A stretch of 64,000 nt of DNA from Streptomyces clavuligerus (GTDB taxonomy: Bacteria > Actinomycetota > Actinomycetes > Streptomycetales > Streptomycetaceae): assembly GCF_005519465.1 (NCBI RefSeq), contig NZ_CP027859.1:930001-994000 (forward strand), written 5' to 3'. Each line of letters opens with the position of its first letter. Position 1 is the first letter of the stretch. Below the pieces are notes generated by a model, which made no database searches, was not told the DNA's origin, and saw nothing but the letters and a program-made list of their open reading frames with translations. The translations under genes and the position numbers were made by a program. Shown here one piece after another: positions 55,319 to 64,000 of the stretch.

Positions 55319-56719
55319 TCACATCCGCTCCCCCTCCACCGGATAGGGGATGAAGGTGCTGCTGTTCTGGTCGATCAGGAGGGGATGTCCGACGGGCGGG
55401 GCCGCGCGCTGGGGACAGGCGAGTCGTTCGCAGGCGCGGCAGCCCATGCCGATGGGGGTGGGGGCGGAACCGGTGAGGTCGAGGCCGTCGGAGTAGACGA
55501 CGCGGTGAGCGTGGCGGATCTCGCAGCCGAGTCCGATGGCGAAGGTCTTGCCGGGGTCGCCCCAGCCGCCGTGGTGGCGGGTGAGGGCACGGGCCGTCCA
55601 GAGGTAGCGCGAGCCGTCGGGCATCTCGGCGACCTGGACGTGGATGCGGCCGGGGGCGGTGAACGCCTCGTACACGTTCCACAGAGGGCAGGTGCCGCCG
55701 GTCCGGGAGAAGTGGAACGCGGTGGCCGACTGGCGTTTGGACATGTTGCCCGCGCGGTCGACGCGGACGAAGGAGAAGGGAACGCCGCGCAGCCGAGGGC
55801 GCTGAAGGGTGCTCAGGCGGTGGCAGATGGTCTCATGTCCGAGGCCGTAGTGGTCGGTGAGGCGTTCGATGTCGTAGCGCACCTCCTCGGCGGCCTTGTG
55901 GAAGGTGCGGTAGGGGAGGATCAGCGCCGCCGCGAAGTAGTTGGCGATGCCGATCCGGGCCAGGGCGTGGGCGGGTGAGCCCGCCGGGAAGTCCTCGACG
56001 GCCTGGCGGTCCAGTCCGTCGCCGTATTCGAGGAGGGCGAGCTGGGTCGCCATCCGGAACGCCTGCTGTCCGGGGCGCAGCCGGGAGGAGAGGTGCAGGG
56101 TCCGGCTGCCCTCGTCATAGCGGTGCAGGTGATCACCGGCCCCGGTGCTGACGCGGACGCGGTGACGAGCGGCGAGCCGGTCCGCGAGGACGCGCAGAAC
56201 GTCACCGGGCCGGATGCCGATCTCCTGTGCCAGTTGCTCGGCCGCGATGTCGGTGTCGTGGAGGTAGTTGCCCCGGCGGTGGAAGAAGTCCCGGATCTCC
56301 TCATGGGGGGAACGGGCGGCCTCGGCGGTGTCCCGGCCGTCCGTGGCGTGGGCGAGCCGCTCGGAGAGCTGTTGGTCGCGGCGGCTGAGGTCGAGGAGTA
56401 CGCGGGCGACGGCTGGCAGCCGTGCGGCGAGTTCGTTCAGATCGGCTGCCGATACCCGGGCCTCGGTGAGTTCGCCGGCCAGTGCCTCGCGGAGGTCCGC
56501 CACCAGGCGGGTCGTGTCGTGTGCGGAGAAGAAGCCGGGTTCCACTCCGAAGGCTTCGGTCAGCCGCAGCAGGACGGGGACGGTGAGCGGGCGGGTGTCG
56601 TGCTCCATCTGGTTCAGATAGCTGGGGGAGATGGCCAGCAGGCGTGCCATCTCGGCCTGGTTCATTCCGCGCTCCTCGCGCAGCCGCCGGAGTCGTGCTC
56701 CCGCGTAGGTCTTGCCCAC
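55319..56719 (-). CDS. RamB-like XRE/short-chain fatty acyl regulator
   Basis: The protein has 466 residues. An XRE helix-turn-helix ([20 protein letters not shown] ... [16 protein letters not shown]) leads, an IrrE/ImmA-type middle follows ([20 protein letters not shown]), and a C-terminal domain (DUF2083-like) with [20 protein letters not shown] ends the chain. This is the RamB/ScfR family that senses short-chain acyl-CoA and represses glyoxylate-bypass genes. Its position opposite aceA fits. Two direct repeats in the divergent region are candidate RamB sites. Confidence 0.9.
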   Translation of the reverse strand: MGKTYAGARLRRLREERGMNQAEMARLLAISPSYLNQMEHDTRPLTVPVLLRLTEAFGVEPGFFSAHDTTRLVADLREALAGELTEARVSAADLNELAARLPAVARVLLDLSRRDQQLSERLAHATDGRDTAEAARSPHEEIRDFFHRRGNYLHDTDIAAEQLAQEIGIRPGDVLRVLADRLAARHRVRVSTGAGDHLHRYDEGSRTLHLSSRLRPGQQAFRMATQLALLEYGDGLDRQAVEDFPAGSPAHALARIGIANYFAAALILPYRTFHKAAEEVRYDIERLTDHYGLGHETICHRLSTLQRPRLRGVPFSFVRVDRAGNMSKRQSATAFHFSRTGGTCPLWNVYEAFTAPGRIHVQVAEMPDGSRYLWTARALTRHHGGWGDPGKTFAIGLGCEIRHAHRVVYSDGLDLTGSAPTPIGMGCRACERLACPQRAAPPVGHPLLIDQNSSTFIPYPVEGERM

Positions 56720-56782
56720 CGCGTTCTCCTTCCCCGGCCGGGCTCGGTCGGAATCGGCGATCGGATGATCCCTCCCGCGGCC

Positions 56783-56829
56783 TTCGCAAGGTTGGCAGAC
56801 AGCACGCGGAAGATTCGCACAGCTTGGCC
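56783..56829. promoter_or_regulatory. Candidate RamB sites in the aceA promoter
   Basis: TTCGCAAGGTTGGCAG (56783-56798) and TTCGCACAGCTTGGCC (56814-56829) are imperfect direct repeats spaced 31 bp, three helical turns. Both contain TTCGCA, close to the TTTGCAAA core of RamB sites. They lie about 65-110 bp from the RamB-like start and 260-310 bp from aceA. Confidence 0.5.
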
Positions 56830-57091
56830 ATCATCCACGGTTGTTGGCACTCGGTGCCAGTGTCAGAGTCTGAGCACGGCCCGCCGCGCTCCCCGCGGCA
56901 ACCGTCGGGAACCGGGCGCGATTCATGCCCTGACGTCGGTGATCCCGGTAGCGACGGTGCTGATGAAGCGCCCTTGCCCAGGTCGGAAGTACCGGGGTGG
57001 CGGCGGGCCGCATCCAAGAAGACGACACCGAGTGCCCTGCTCTTCCCGCCATGGCGAGATGGGCATCCCGGCAGTAACCGAGGACACGGTG

Positions 57092-58408
57092 ATGGAAATG
57101 ACAGAGACCGGGACAGAGACAGAGACGGCCGGGGCGCCGGCAGAGACGGCCGAGACGCTGGCGGAGCGCTGGGCCACCGAACCTCGCTGGCGGGACATCG
57201 AGCGGACCTATGGGGCCGAGGAAGTGATCCGGCTGTCCGGCAGTGTCCGGGAGGAGCACACCCTCGCCCGGCGCGGCGCCGACCGGCTCTGGCGCCAACT
57301 GCACGAACTGGACTACGTCCACGCACTCGGCGCCCTGACCGGCGGGCAGGCGGTCCAGCAGGTCAGAGCGGGGCTCCAGGCCATCTACCTCTCCGGCTGG
57401 CAGGTCGCGGCCGACGCCAACCAGGCCGGGCACACCTATCCCGACCAGAGCCTCTACCCGGCCAACTCGGTGCCCCAGGTCGTCCGCCGGATCAACAACG
57501 CCCTGCTGCGGGCGGACCAGATCGCCACCGCCGAGAACGCCGGGGACGGCACTGACTGGCTGGCGCCGATCGTCGCCGACGCGGAGGCCGGTTTCGGCGG
57601 CCCGCTGAACGCCTTCGAACTGACCAAGGCGATGATCGAGGCAGGCGCCGCCGGGATTCACTACGAGGACCAGCTCGCCTCGGAGAAGAAGTGCGGCCAC
57701 CTCGGCGGCAAGGTCCTGGTGCCGACCGCGCAGCACATCCGCACCCTCAACGCCGCGCGGCTCGCCGCCGACATCGCCGATGTCCCCACGGTGATCATCG
57801 CCCGTACGGACGCGCTCGCGGCCTCCCTGATCACCAGCGACGTGGACGAGCGCGACGCCGAGTTCCTCACCGGGGAGCGGACGGCGGAGGGCTTCCACCG
57901 GGTGCGGAACGGCATGGCGCCGGTGATCGCGCGCGGACTCGCCTACGCCCCGTACGCCGATCTGCTGTGGATGGAGACCGGAACGCCGGACCTCGCCCAG
58001 GCCCGGGAGTTCGCCGAGGCGATCCACGCCCAGTACCCGGAGCAGCTGCTGGCCTACAACTGCTCCCCGTCCTTCAACTGGAGGGCCGCCCTGGACGACG
58101 ACCGGATCGCCAAGTTCCAGCGAGAGCTGGGGGCGATGGGGTACCGGTTCCAGTTCATCACCCTCGCCGGGTTCCACTCCCTCAACCACGCCATGTTCGA
58201 TCTCGCCCGCGGCTACGCGGAGCACGGCATGACCGCCTATGTCGACCTCCAGGAGCGGGAGTTCGCCGCCCAGGCCGACGGATTCACCGCGGTCCGGCAC
58301 CAGCGCGAGGTCGGCACGGGGTACTTCGACCTGGTCTCCACGGCCGTGAACCCCGCGTCGTCCACGACCGCGCTCTCGGGCTCCACGGAGGAGGAGCAGT
58401 TCCACTAG
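57092..58408 (+). CDS. aceA: Isocitrate lyase
   Basis: The protein has 438 residues, normal for the family. The catalytic Cys is C201 in [25 protein letters not shown] and YNCSPSFNW are also conserved. It cleaves isocitrate to glyoxylate and succinate in the glyoxylate bypass, for growth on acetate or fatty acids. ATG 57092 has GAGGA upstream. First gene of a probable aceA-aceB-hbd operon, divergent from a RamB-like regulator. Confidence 0.95.
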   Translation: MEMTETGTETETAGAPAETAETLAERWATEPRWRDIERTYGAEEVIRLSGSVREEHTLARRGADRLWRQLHELDYVHALGALTGGQAVQQVRAGLQAIYLSGWQVAADANQAGHTYPDQSLYPANSVPQVVRRINNALLRADQIATAENAGDGTDWLAPIVADAEAGFGGPLNAFELTKAMIEAGAAGIHYEDQLASEKKCGHLGGKVLVPTAQHIRTLNAARLAADIADVPTVIIARTDALAASLITSDVDERDAEFLTGERTAEGFHRVRNGMAPVIARGLAYAPYADLLWMETGTPDLAQAREFAEAIHAQYPEQLLAYNCSPSFNWRAALDDDRIAKFQRELGAMGYRFQFITLAGFHSLNHAMFDLARGYAEHGMTAYVDLQEREFAAQADGFTAVRHQREVGTGYFDLVSTAVNPASSTTALSGSTEEEQFH

Positions 58409-58566
58409 CCACCCGCCGTGATCCGGGCCGCCCCTCGCCCGCCGCGGTCCGGACCCCGCTGCCCGCAGCGGCCCGGGACCACTGCCCCGGCGCGGTCCGG
58501 ACCGCCACCCACCCACCGCGGTCCGGACCGCCCGCCGCCCCGCCGGGCGAATTCCAGGAGACAACG
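58409..58566. repeat. Palindromic GCGGTCCGGACCGC repeats between aceA and aceB
   Basis: The palindrome occurs at 58492-58505 and 58519-58532, with a partial copy at 58444. It could act as an internal processing or regulatory element in the transcript. Confidence 0.7.
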
Positions 58567-60165
58567 ATGACCACCACTGCCCTGACCCACCCCGTCCATG
58601 TCCTCGCGGCGCCGGGCGACCGGCACGACGAGATCCTCACCCCCGCCGCCCTGGAGTTCGTCGGCCGCCTGGCCGATGCGTTCACAGAGCGCCGGGAGGA
58701 CCTGCTCAGGGAACGCCGTCGACAGGCCCTGCGGCTGGTCGACGGTGCTCCGCTCGAATTCCCGATGGTGACCTCCGCCGTCCGCGCCGATCCCTCGTGG
58801 CGGGTGGCGCCGCCCGCCCCCGGGCTGGCCGACCGCCGGGTCGAGATCACCGGCCCGCCCGACCGCCGGATGACGGTCAACGCCCTCACCTCGGGCGCCC
58901 GCGTCTGGATGGCCGACTTCGAGGACGCCACCGCCCCGACCTGGAGCAATATCGTCGGCGGCCAGCTCAATCTCCTCGACGCCGTCGAACGGCGGATCGA
59001 CTTCACCGCCGAGAACGGGAAGGAGTACCGGCTGCCCGCCGACGGACCGCTCGCCACGATCATGGTCCGCCCGCGCGGCTGGCATCTCGACGAGGAGCAT
59101 CTGTCGTACCAGGACCGGCCGCTGCCCGCCGCGCTCGTCGACTTCGGTCTGTACGTCCACCACTGCGCCCAGCGGCAGATCGACGCGGGAGCCGGTCCGT
59201 ACTTCTATCTGCCGAAGCTGGAGAGCCGCCACGAGGCCCGCCTCTGGAACGAGGTCTTCGTTCTCGCACAGGACCTCCTCGGCATTCCCCGGGGCACGAT
59301 CCGGGCCACCGTCCTCATCGAGACGATCACCGCCGCCTTCGAGATGGAGGAGATCCTCTACGAGCTGCGCGAGCACAGCGCGGGGCTCAACGCCGGACGG
59401 TGGGACTATCTGTTCAGCCTGATCAAGAACTTCGGCCACCGTCCCGACTTCGTCCTGCCGGACCGGGCGAAGGTCACCATGACCGCCCCCTTCCTGCGGG
59501 CCTACACCGAACTGCTGGTCCAGAGCTGCCACCGGCGCGGAGCCCACGCCATCGGCGGCATGGCGGCCCAGGTCCCGGGCCGTGATCCGGCCGCGCGCGA
59601 GGCGGTGCTCGCCACCGTCCGGCTGGACAAGGAGCGTGAGGCGGAGGACGGATTCGACGGCTCCTGGGTCGCCCACCCCGGGCTCGTCCCGGTCTGCCGG
59701 GCCGTGTTCGACGGTGTGCTGGGCGAACGGCCTCATCAGATCGAGCGGTCCCGCGATGATGTGGAGGTCACGGCGGCCGACCTGCTGTCAGTGCGGCGGA
59801 TCAGCGGACCGCCCACCCCGCAGGGGCTCCGCGTCAACGTCGCCGTGGCCCTGCGCTACTTCGCCGCCTGGCTGGACGGCCGGGGTGCCGTCGCGCTGAA
59901 CGGGCTGATGGAGGACGCGGCCACCGCCGAGATCGCCCGGGTCCAGATCTGGCAGTGGCTGCGCCACGGCATGACCGACCGGGGGACGGTACGGGACCTG
60001 GTGGACGAGGAACTGTCGGCGCTCGGCGCCGCCTACCCGTGGGCGCCGCTGGACGAGGTGCGCGCCACGTTCGAACGTACCGCCCTCGCAGGCGAGTTGA
60101 TTCCTTTCTTCACCCCGGACGCCTACAGCCGTCACCTTGTCCGCCGAGAGGGGCAGACTTCATGA
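58567..60165 (+). CDS. aceB: Malate synthase A
   Basis: The protein has 532 residues, the length of the A-type enzyme. VWMADFEDATAPTWSN holds catalytic acid residues, and FYLPKLESRHEARLW and HAIGGMAAQVPGRD are conserved. It condenses glyoxylate with acetyl-CoA, completing the bypass with aceA. ATG 58567 follows AGGAGA. The stop overlaps the next gene by 4 nt. Confidence 0.95.
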   Translation: MTTTALTHPVHVLAAPGDRHDEILTPAALEFVGRLADAFTERREDLLRERRRQALRLVDGAPLEFPMVTSAVRADPSWRVAPPAPGLADRRVEITGPPDRRMTVNALTSGARVWMADFEDATAPTWSNIVGGQLNLLDAVERRIDFTAENGKEYRLPADGPLATIMVRPRGWHLDEEHLSYQDRPLPAALVDFGLYVHHCAQRQIDAGAGPYFYLPKLESRHEARLWNEVFVLAQDLLGIPRGTIRATVLIETITAAFEMEEILYELREHSAGLNAGRWDYLFSLIKNFGHRPDFVLPDRAKVTMTAPFLRAYTELLVQSCHRRGAHAIGGMAAQVPGRDPAAREAVLATVRLDKEREAEDGFDGSWVAHPGLVPVCRAVFDGVLGERPHQIERSRDDVEVTAADLLSVRRISGPPTPQGLRVNVAVALRYFAAWLDGRGAVALNGLMEDAATAEIARVQIWQWLRHGMTDRGTVRDLVDEELSALGAAYPWAPLDEVRATFERTALAGELIPFFTPDAYSRHLVRREGQTS

Positions 60166-61034
60166 GCACGGACATCCGACGCGTCGGCGTGGTCGGCGGC
60201 GGACAGATGGGCGCGGGCATCGCCGAGGTCTGCGCGCGGGCCGGACTCGACACCGTGGTCTGCGAGGCGGACGACATGGCCGCGCGGGCGGCGCGGAAGC
60301 GGGTGGCCGCCTCACTGGACCGGGCCGTGCGACGCGGCAAGCTGAACCAGGAGGTGGCCGAGGACGCCCTCGGCCACCTGGTCTTCACCAGCGGTCTGGA
60401 GCGGCTGGCCGACCGGCAGCTCGTCATCGAGGCGATCATCGAGAACCCCGAGGCGAAGAACGAGCTGTTCGCCGCGCTCGACAAGATCGTCACAGCTCCG
60501 TCGGCCATCCTGGCCAGCAACACCTCCGCCATCCCGATCATGAGCCTTGGGATGGCGACCGGCCGTGCCGACCGGGTCGTCGGGCTCCACTTCTTCAACC
60601 CGGTACCGGTGCTGCCGCTGGTGGAGGTCGTCACCTCCCTGCACACCGCCCCGGACACCGTCGCCACGGTGGAAGCCTTCGTCACCACCACACTGGGCAA
60701 GACGGTCATCCACGCACAGGATCGGGCCGGTTTCGTCGTCAACGCGCTGCTGATCCCCTACCTCCTGGCCGCCGTCCGAATGGCTGAATCCGGCCTTGCC
60801 ACCGCTTCCGACATTGACACGGGCATGGAGCTGGGCTGCGCCCACCCCATGGGACCCCTGAAACTGGCCGACCTGATCGGCCTCGACACCGTGGCCTCGA
60901 TCGCCGTCTCGCTCTACGACGAGTTCAAGGAGCCGCTCTACGCCCCTCCGCCGCTGCTCCAGCGGATGGTGGCCGCGGGGCTCCTGGGGCGCAAGACGGG
61001 GCGCGGATTCCATGTGTACGACGGGGCGCGGTGA
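60162..61034 (+). CDS. 3-hydroxybutyryl-CoA / 3-hydroxyacyl-CoA dehydrogenase
   Basis: The protein has 290 residues. The NAD-binding GGGQMGAGIAEV and the catalytic HFFNPVPVLPLVEVV are present; the C-terminal domain contains GLDTVASI and KTGRGFHVYDG. It oxidises 3-hydroxyacyl-CoA from beta-oxidation or polyhydroxybutyrate use. Coupling with aceB (ATGA overlap) ties acetyl-CoA supply to the glyoxylate bypass. Confidence 0.93.
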   Translation: MSTDIRRVGVVGGGQMGAGIAEVCARAGLDTVVCEADDMAARAARKRVAASLDRAVRRGKLNQEVAEDALGHLVFTSGLERLADRQLVIEAIIENPEAKNELFAALDKIVTAPSAILASNTSAIPIMSLGMATGRADRVVGLHFFNPVPVLPLVEVVTSLHTAPDTVATVEAFVTTTLGKTVIHAQDRAGFVVNALLIPYLLAAVRMAESGLATASDIDTGMELGCAHPMGPLKLADLIGLDTVASIAVSLYDEFKEPLYAPPPLLQRMVAAGLLGRKTGRGFHVYDGAR

Positions 61035-61177
61035 GGTGGGACGCGAGCGGACGGGGAACGTGATCAGGGCGTACCCCGTCCACCGCCCGGCGACCCCTCC
61101 CGGCGGCGTGTCTCATCTCACCGTCCGGATTCTGGACAAGTTGCGGCACACCGGCAAACCGGGAGCTTAGAGTGACC

Positions 61178-61380
61178 GGTGCAGCTGGTTCGCCCCGTCC
61201 GCCAGACGGGTGCGTCGTAAGAGGGAACCCGGTGGGAATCCGGGACTGCCCCGCAGCGGTGAGCGGGAACGACCGCCGTCATACGCACTGGGTCCGGGAG
61301 GGCCTGGGAAGCGACGGCCAGTAGGTGTCCGCCGGAGAACGCTCCGGCGGGTGTGCCCGTGAGTCCGAAGACCTGCCCGT
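61178..61380 (+). ncRNA. Cobalamin riboswitch
   Basis: Conserved elements are present: AAGAGGGAACCCGGTGGGAA, GACTGCCCCGCAGCGGTGAG and GCCAGTAGGTG, closing with GTGAGTCCGAAGACCTGCC. The layout is that of the B12 riboswitch. It lies in the leader of metE, so cobalamin should shut off this B12-independent enzyme. Confidence 0.93.
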
Positions 61381-61562
61381 TGCCCGTACACGGACCCAGT
61401 GCCGGGTACGGATATCCGGTGACCTCGTGGGCGGGTCGGCGTTCATACCAGGCGGACGACCGCGCCTTGCCGCGCGAGGTCGTACCCGTCCGGTTCGTCA
61501 CCCCTTCGCGTCCTCGTCCCGTCGCCGGGTTCTCAGGGATTCATCTCGCGAAGGAGATCTCC

Positions 61563-63881
61563 GTGACCACGAAGTCCGCAGCCGCGGCAGCACGGTCCAC
61601 CGTGTACGGCTACCCCCGTCAGGGGCAGGGCCGGGAGCTGAAGAAGGCCATCGAGGGCTACTGGAAGGGCCGTGTCACCGCCGACGCCCTCACCGCCACC
61701 GCCGCCGAACTGCGCCGGAGCAACTGGCGGGAACTGGCCGACGCCGGGATCGACGAGGTCCCCACCGGCGACTTCTCGTACTACGACCATGTCCTCGACA
61801 CCACCGTCCTGGTCGGCGCGATCCCCGAGCGGCACCGGGCGGCCGTCGCCGCCGACGCGCTCGACGGCTACTTCGCCATGGCCCGCGGCACCCAGGAGGT
61901 GGCGCCGCTGGAGATGACCAAGTGGTTCGACACCAACTACCACTACCTGGTCCCCGAGCTGGGTCCGGACACCGTCTTCACCGCGAACCCGGCCAAGCAG
62001 ACCGCCGAGCTGACCGAGGCCCTGGAACTGGGACACACCCCCCGCCCGGTCCTCGTCGGACCCGTCACCTATCTGCTGCTCGCCAAGCCCGCCCCCGGAG
62101 TGGCGGCGGACTTCGACCCGCTGACCCTCCTGGACCGCCTCCTCCCCGTCTACGCGGAGATCCTCGCCGCGCTCAAGGCCGCCGGAGCGGAGTGGGTGCA
62201 GCTCGACGAACCCGCCCTCGTGCAGGACCGCACCCCGGCCGAGCTGAACGCCGCCGCCCGCGCCTACCGCGAGCTGGGCGCGCTCACCGACCGTCCGAAG
62301 CTGCTGGTCGCCTCCTACTTCGACCGCCTCGGCGAGGCGCTGTCCGTGCTGGCCAAGGCCCCCGTCGACGGTCTGGCGCTGGACTTCACCGAATCGGCCG
62401 CCGCCAACCTGGACGACCTCGCCGCCGTCGGCGGACTGCCCGGCAAGCGCCTGGTCGCCGGAGTCGTCAACGGCCGCAACATCTGGGTCAACAACCTGGA
62501 GAAGTCCCTGTCCACCCTGGGCACCCTCCTCGGGCTCGCCGACCGGGTCGACGTCGCCGCCTCCTCCTCGCTGCTGCACGTCCCCCTGGACGCCGCCCTG
62601 GAACGGGACATCGACCCGCAGATCCTGCGCTGGCTCGCCTTCGCCCGCCAGAAGACCACCGAGATCGTCACCCTCGCCAAGGGACTGGCCCAGGGCACCG
62701 CCGCCATCGAGGGCGAACTCTCCGCCAACCGCGCCGCCCTCGCCTCCCGCGCCACCTCCCCCATCACCCGCGACCCCGCCGTCCGCGCCCGCTCCGAAGC
62801 GGTCACCGACGCCGACGCCCGCCGCTCCCAGCCCTACGGGCAGCGCACCGTCGCCCAGCGCGAACGCCTGGGTCTGCCCTTCCTGCCGACGACCACCATC
62901 GGCTCCTTCCCGCAGACCGACGAACTGCGCGTCGCCCGCGCCGACCTGCGGGCCGGACGGATCGACACCGCCGGGTACGAGGACCGCATCCGCGCCGAGA
63001 TCGCCGAGGTCATCTCGTTCCAGGAGAAGACCGGCGTCGACGTCCTCGTCCACGGCGAGCCCGAGCGCAACGACATGGTGCAGTACTTCGCCGAACAGCT
63101 CACCGGCTACCTCGCCCTGCGGCACGGCTGGGTCCAGTCCTACGGCACCCGCTATGTCCGCCCGCCGGTCCTCGCCGGGGACATCTCCCGCCCCGAGCCG
63201 ATGACGGTCCGCTGGACCACCCACGCCCAGTCCCTCACCGACCGCCCGGTCAAGGGCATGCTGACCGGCCCGGTGACCATGCTCGCCTGGTCCTTCGTCC
63301 GCGACGACCAGCCGCTGGCCGACACCGCCCGGCAGGTCGCCCTCGCCCTCCGCGACGAGGTGAACGACCTGGAGGCCGCGGGCACCGCCGTCATCCAGGT
63401 CGACGAACCCGCCCTGCGGGAGACCCTGCCGCTGCGCGCCGCCGACCACGCCGACTACCTCGCCTGGGCCACCGAGGCGTTCCGCGTCACCACCGGCGGC
63501 GTGGCACCGGGCACCCAGATCCACACCCATATGTGCTACGCCGAGTTCGGCGACATCGTCCAGGCCATCGACGACCTCGACGCGGACGTCATCAGCCTGG
63601 AGGCGGCCCGCTCCCATATGCAGGTCGCCCACGAACTCGCCGCCCACGGCTACCCCCGTGAGGCCGGACCCGGTGTCTGGGACATCCACTCCCCGCGGGT
63701 GCCGAGCGCCGAGGAGGCCGCCCGCCTCCTGCGCACCGGCCTCAAGGCCATCCCCGCCGAACGGCTCTGGGTCAACCCCGACTGCGGCCTGAAGACCCGC
63801 GGCTGGGCCGAGACCCGGGCCTCCCTGGAAAACCTCGTCGCAGCCGCCCGCACCGTACGGGGTGAGCTGCCCGAAGCCTGA
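61563..63881 (+). CDS. metE: Cobalamin-independent methionine synthase
   Basis: The protein has 772 residues (family about 755-770). The N-terminal half begins YGYPRQGQGRELKKAIEGYW; the C-terminal half holds the zinc ligands in THMCYAEF and NPDCGLKTR. It moves a methyl group from methyl-tetrahydrofolate to homocysteine. GTG 61563 follows AAGGAGA. A cobalamin riboswitch controls its leader, as usual for metE in actinomycetes that also have a B12-dependent enzyme. Confidence 0.96.
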   Translation: MTTKSAAAAARSTVYGYPRQGQGRELKKAIEGYWKGRVTADALTATAAELRRSNWRELADAGIDEVPTGDFSYYDHVLDTTVLVGAIPERHRAAVAADALDGYFAMARGTQEVAPLEMTKWFDTNYHYLVPELGPDTVFTANPAKQTAELTEALELGHTPRPVLVGPVTYLLLAKPAPGVAADFDPLTLLDRLLPVYAEILAALKAAGAEWVQLDEPALVQDRTPAELNAAARAYRELGALTDRPKLLVASYFDRLGEALSVLAKAPVDGLALDFTESAAANLDDLAAVGGLPGKRLVAGVVNGRNIWVNNLEKSLSTLGTLLGLADRVDVAASSSLLHVPLDAALERDIDPQILRWLAFARQKTTEIVTLAKGLAQGTAAIEGELSANRAALASRATSPITRDPAVRARSEAVTDADARRSQPYGQRTVAQRERLGLPFLPTTTIGSFPQTDELRVARADLRAGRIDTAGYEDRIRAEIAEVISFQEKTGVDVLVHGEPERNDMVQYFAEQLTGYLALRHGWVQSYGTRYVRPPVLAGDISRPEPMTVRWTTHAQSLTDRPVKGMLTGPVTMLAWSFVRDDQPLADTARQVALALRDEVNDLEAAGTAVIQVDEPALRETLPLRAADHADYLAWATEAFRVTTGGVAPGTQIHTHMCYAEFGDIVQAIDDLDADVISLEAARSHMQVAHELAAHGYPREAGPGVWDIHSPRVPSAEEAARLLRTGLKAIPAERLWVNPDCGLKTRGWAETRASLENLVAAARTVRGELPEA

Positions 63882-63895
63882 TCCGGCACACCGCC

Positions 63896-63925
63896 GGGCC
63901 GGGGCACCCACCGGTGCCCCGGCCC
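63896..63925 (+). terminator. Hairpin terminator after metE
   Basis: A perfect 13-bp stem (GGGCCGGGGCACC / GGTGCCCCGGCCC) with a 4-nt loop, no T run. Confidence 0.75.
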
Positions 63926-64000
63926 GGTCCGACGGACCGCGCCCCATGAGGCCGCGGCTCCGACCGCCCTCGGGCCTGTGTGCCGCTCAAGCACGGAGAG

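Noticed and set aside
61533..63947. Long minus-strand open frame opposite metE
   Set aside because: metE is unmistakable; the other strand is open only because of base composition.

Overview
This is high-GC DNA from a Streptomyces-type actinomycete. The codon use, GTG starts, purine-rich ribosome sites, gamma-butyrolactone-receptor-like regulators, Tat and lipoprotein signals and a RamB-type glyoxylate regulator all fit. A complete plasmid maintenance region sits beside ordinary metabolic genes, so the window most likely comes from a large (mega)plasmid or a chromosome that has absorbed one. No telomere genes (tap/tpg), rRNA or tRNA were seen.

Layout. 1-4.2 kb: 3' part of a large secreted-looking protein with a propeller-like middle, a decayed IS5-family transposase and a DinB/DUF664 protein. 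4.6-18.3 kb is the plasmid core: an array of palindromic sites in front of two translationally coupled RepL-like winged-helix genes; a methyltransferase; a serine beta-lactamase-like hydrolase; parA-parB with seven copies of a 13-bp parS-like palindrome; a membrane protein; a large inverted-repeat region with CAGCGACTG-type iterons (candidate origin); then primase-polymerase, P4/D5-type helicase and a small protein in one coupled operon. 18.9-23.1 kb: three TetR-family regulators, two of the gamma-butyrolactone-receptor type, around an EamA-like transporter.

23.4-38.7 kb is accessory: a trypsin-like protein lacking its catalytic serine, an RdmC-like esterase, an acetyltransferase, a repeat-less nSTAND NTPase, and a PARP-type ADP-ribosyltransferase carrying an N-terminal signature of extracellular contractile injection system (eCIS) cargo. 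A Tat-exported protein, an isochorismatase-like hydrolase, a GlxA-type regulator, a TetR/metallo-hydrolase pair and a UvrA-like ABC protein follow. 38.9-46.6 kb is a sulfur/sulfonate-type locus: three short reading frames resembling actinobacterial cysteine leader peptides, a collapsed flavin monooxygenase gene, an FMN reductase, a glutathionyl-hydroquinone-reductase homologue and three intact luciferase-like monooxygenases.

46.7-54.9 kb: an NmrA-like protein, an AraC regulator, a small secreted protein, a cytochrome P450 divergent from a carotenoid-cleavage-type oxygenase (with a ketosynthase III remnant between them), and an ArsR-SRPBCC pair behind a perfect palindrome. 55.3-63.9 kb is core-like metabolism: a RamB-like regulator divergent from aceA-aceB and a 3-hydroxyacyl-CoA dehydrogenase (the last two translationally coupled), then metE behind a cobalamin riboswitch.

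Short tandem repeats recur throughout, both between genes and in frame inside otherwise unrelated proteins. Long open frames opposite the real genes are common at this GC content and were left out.
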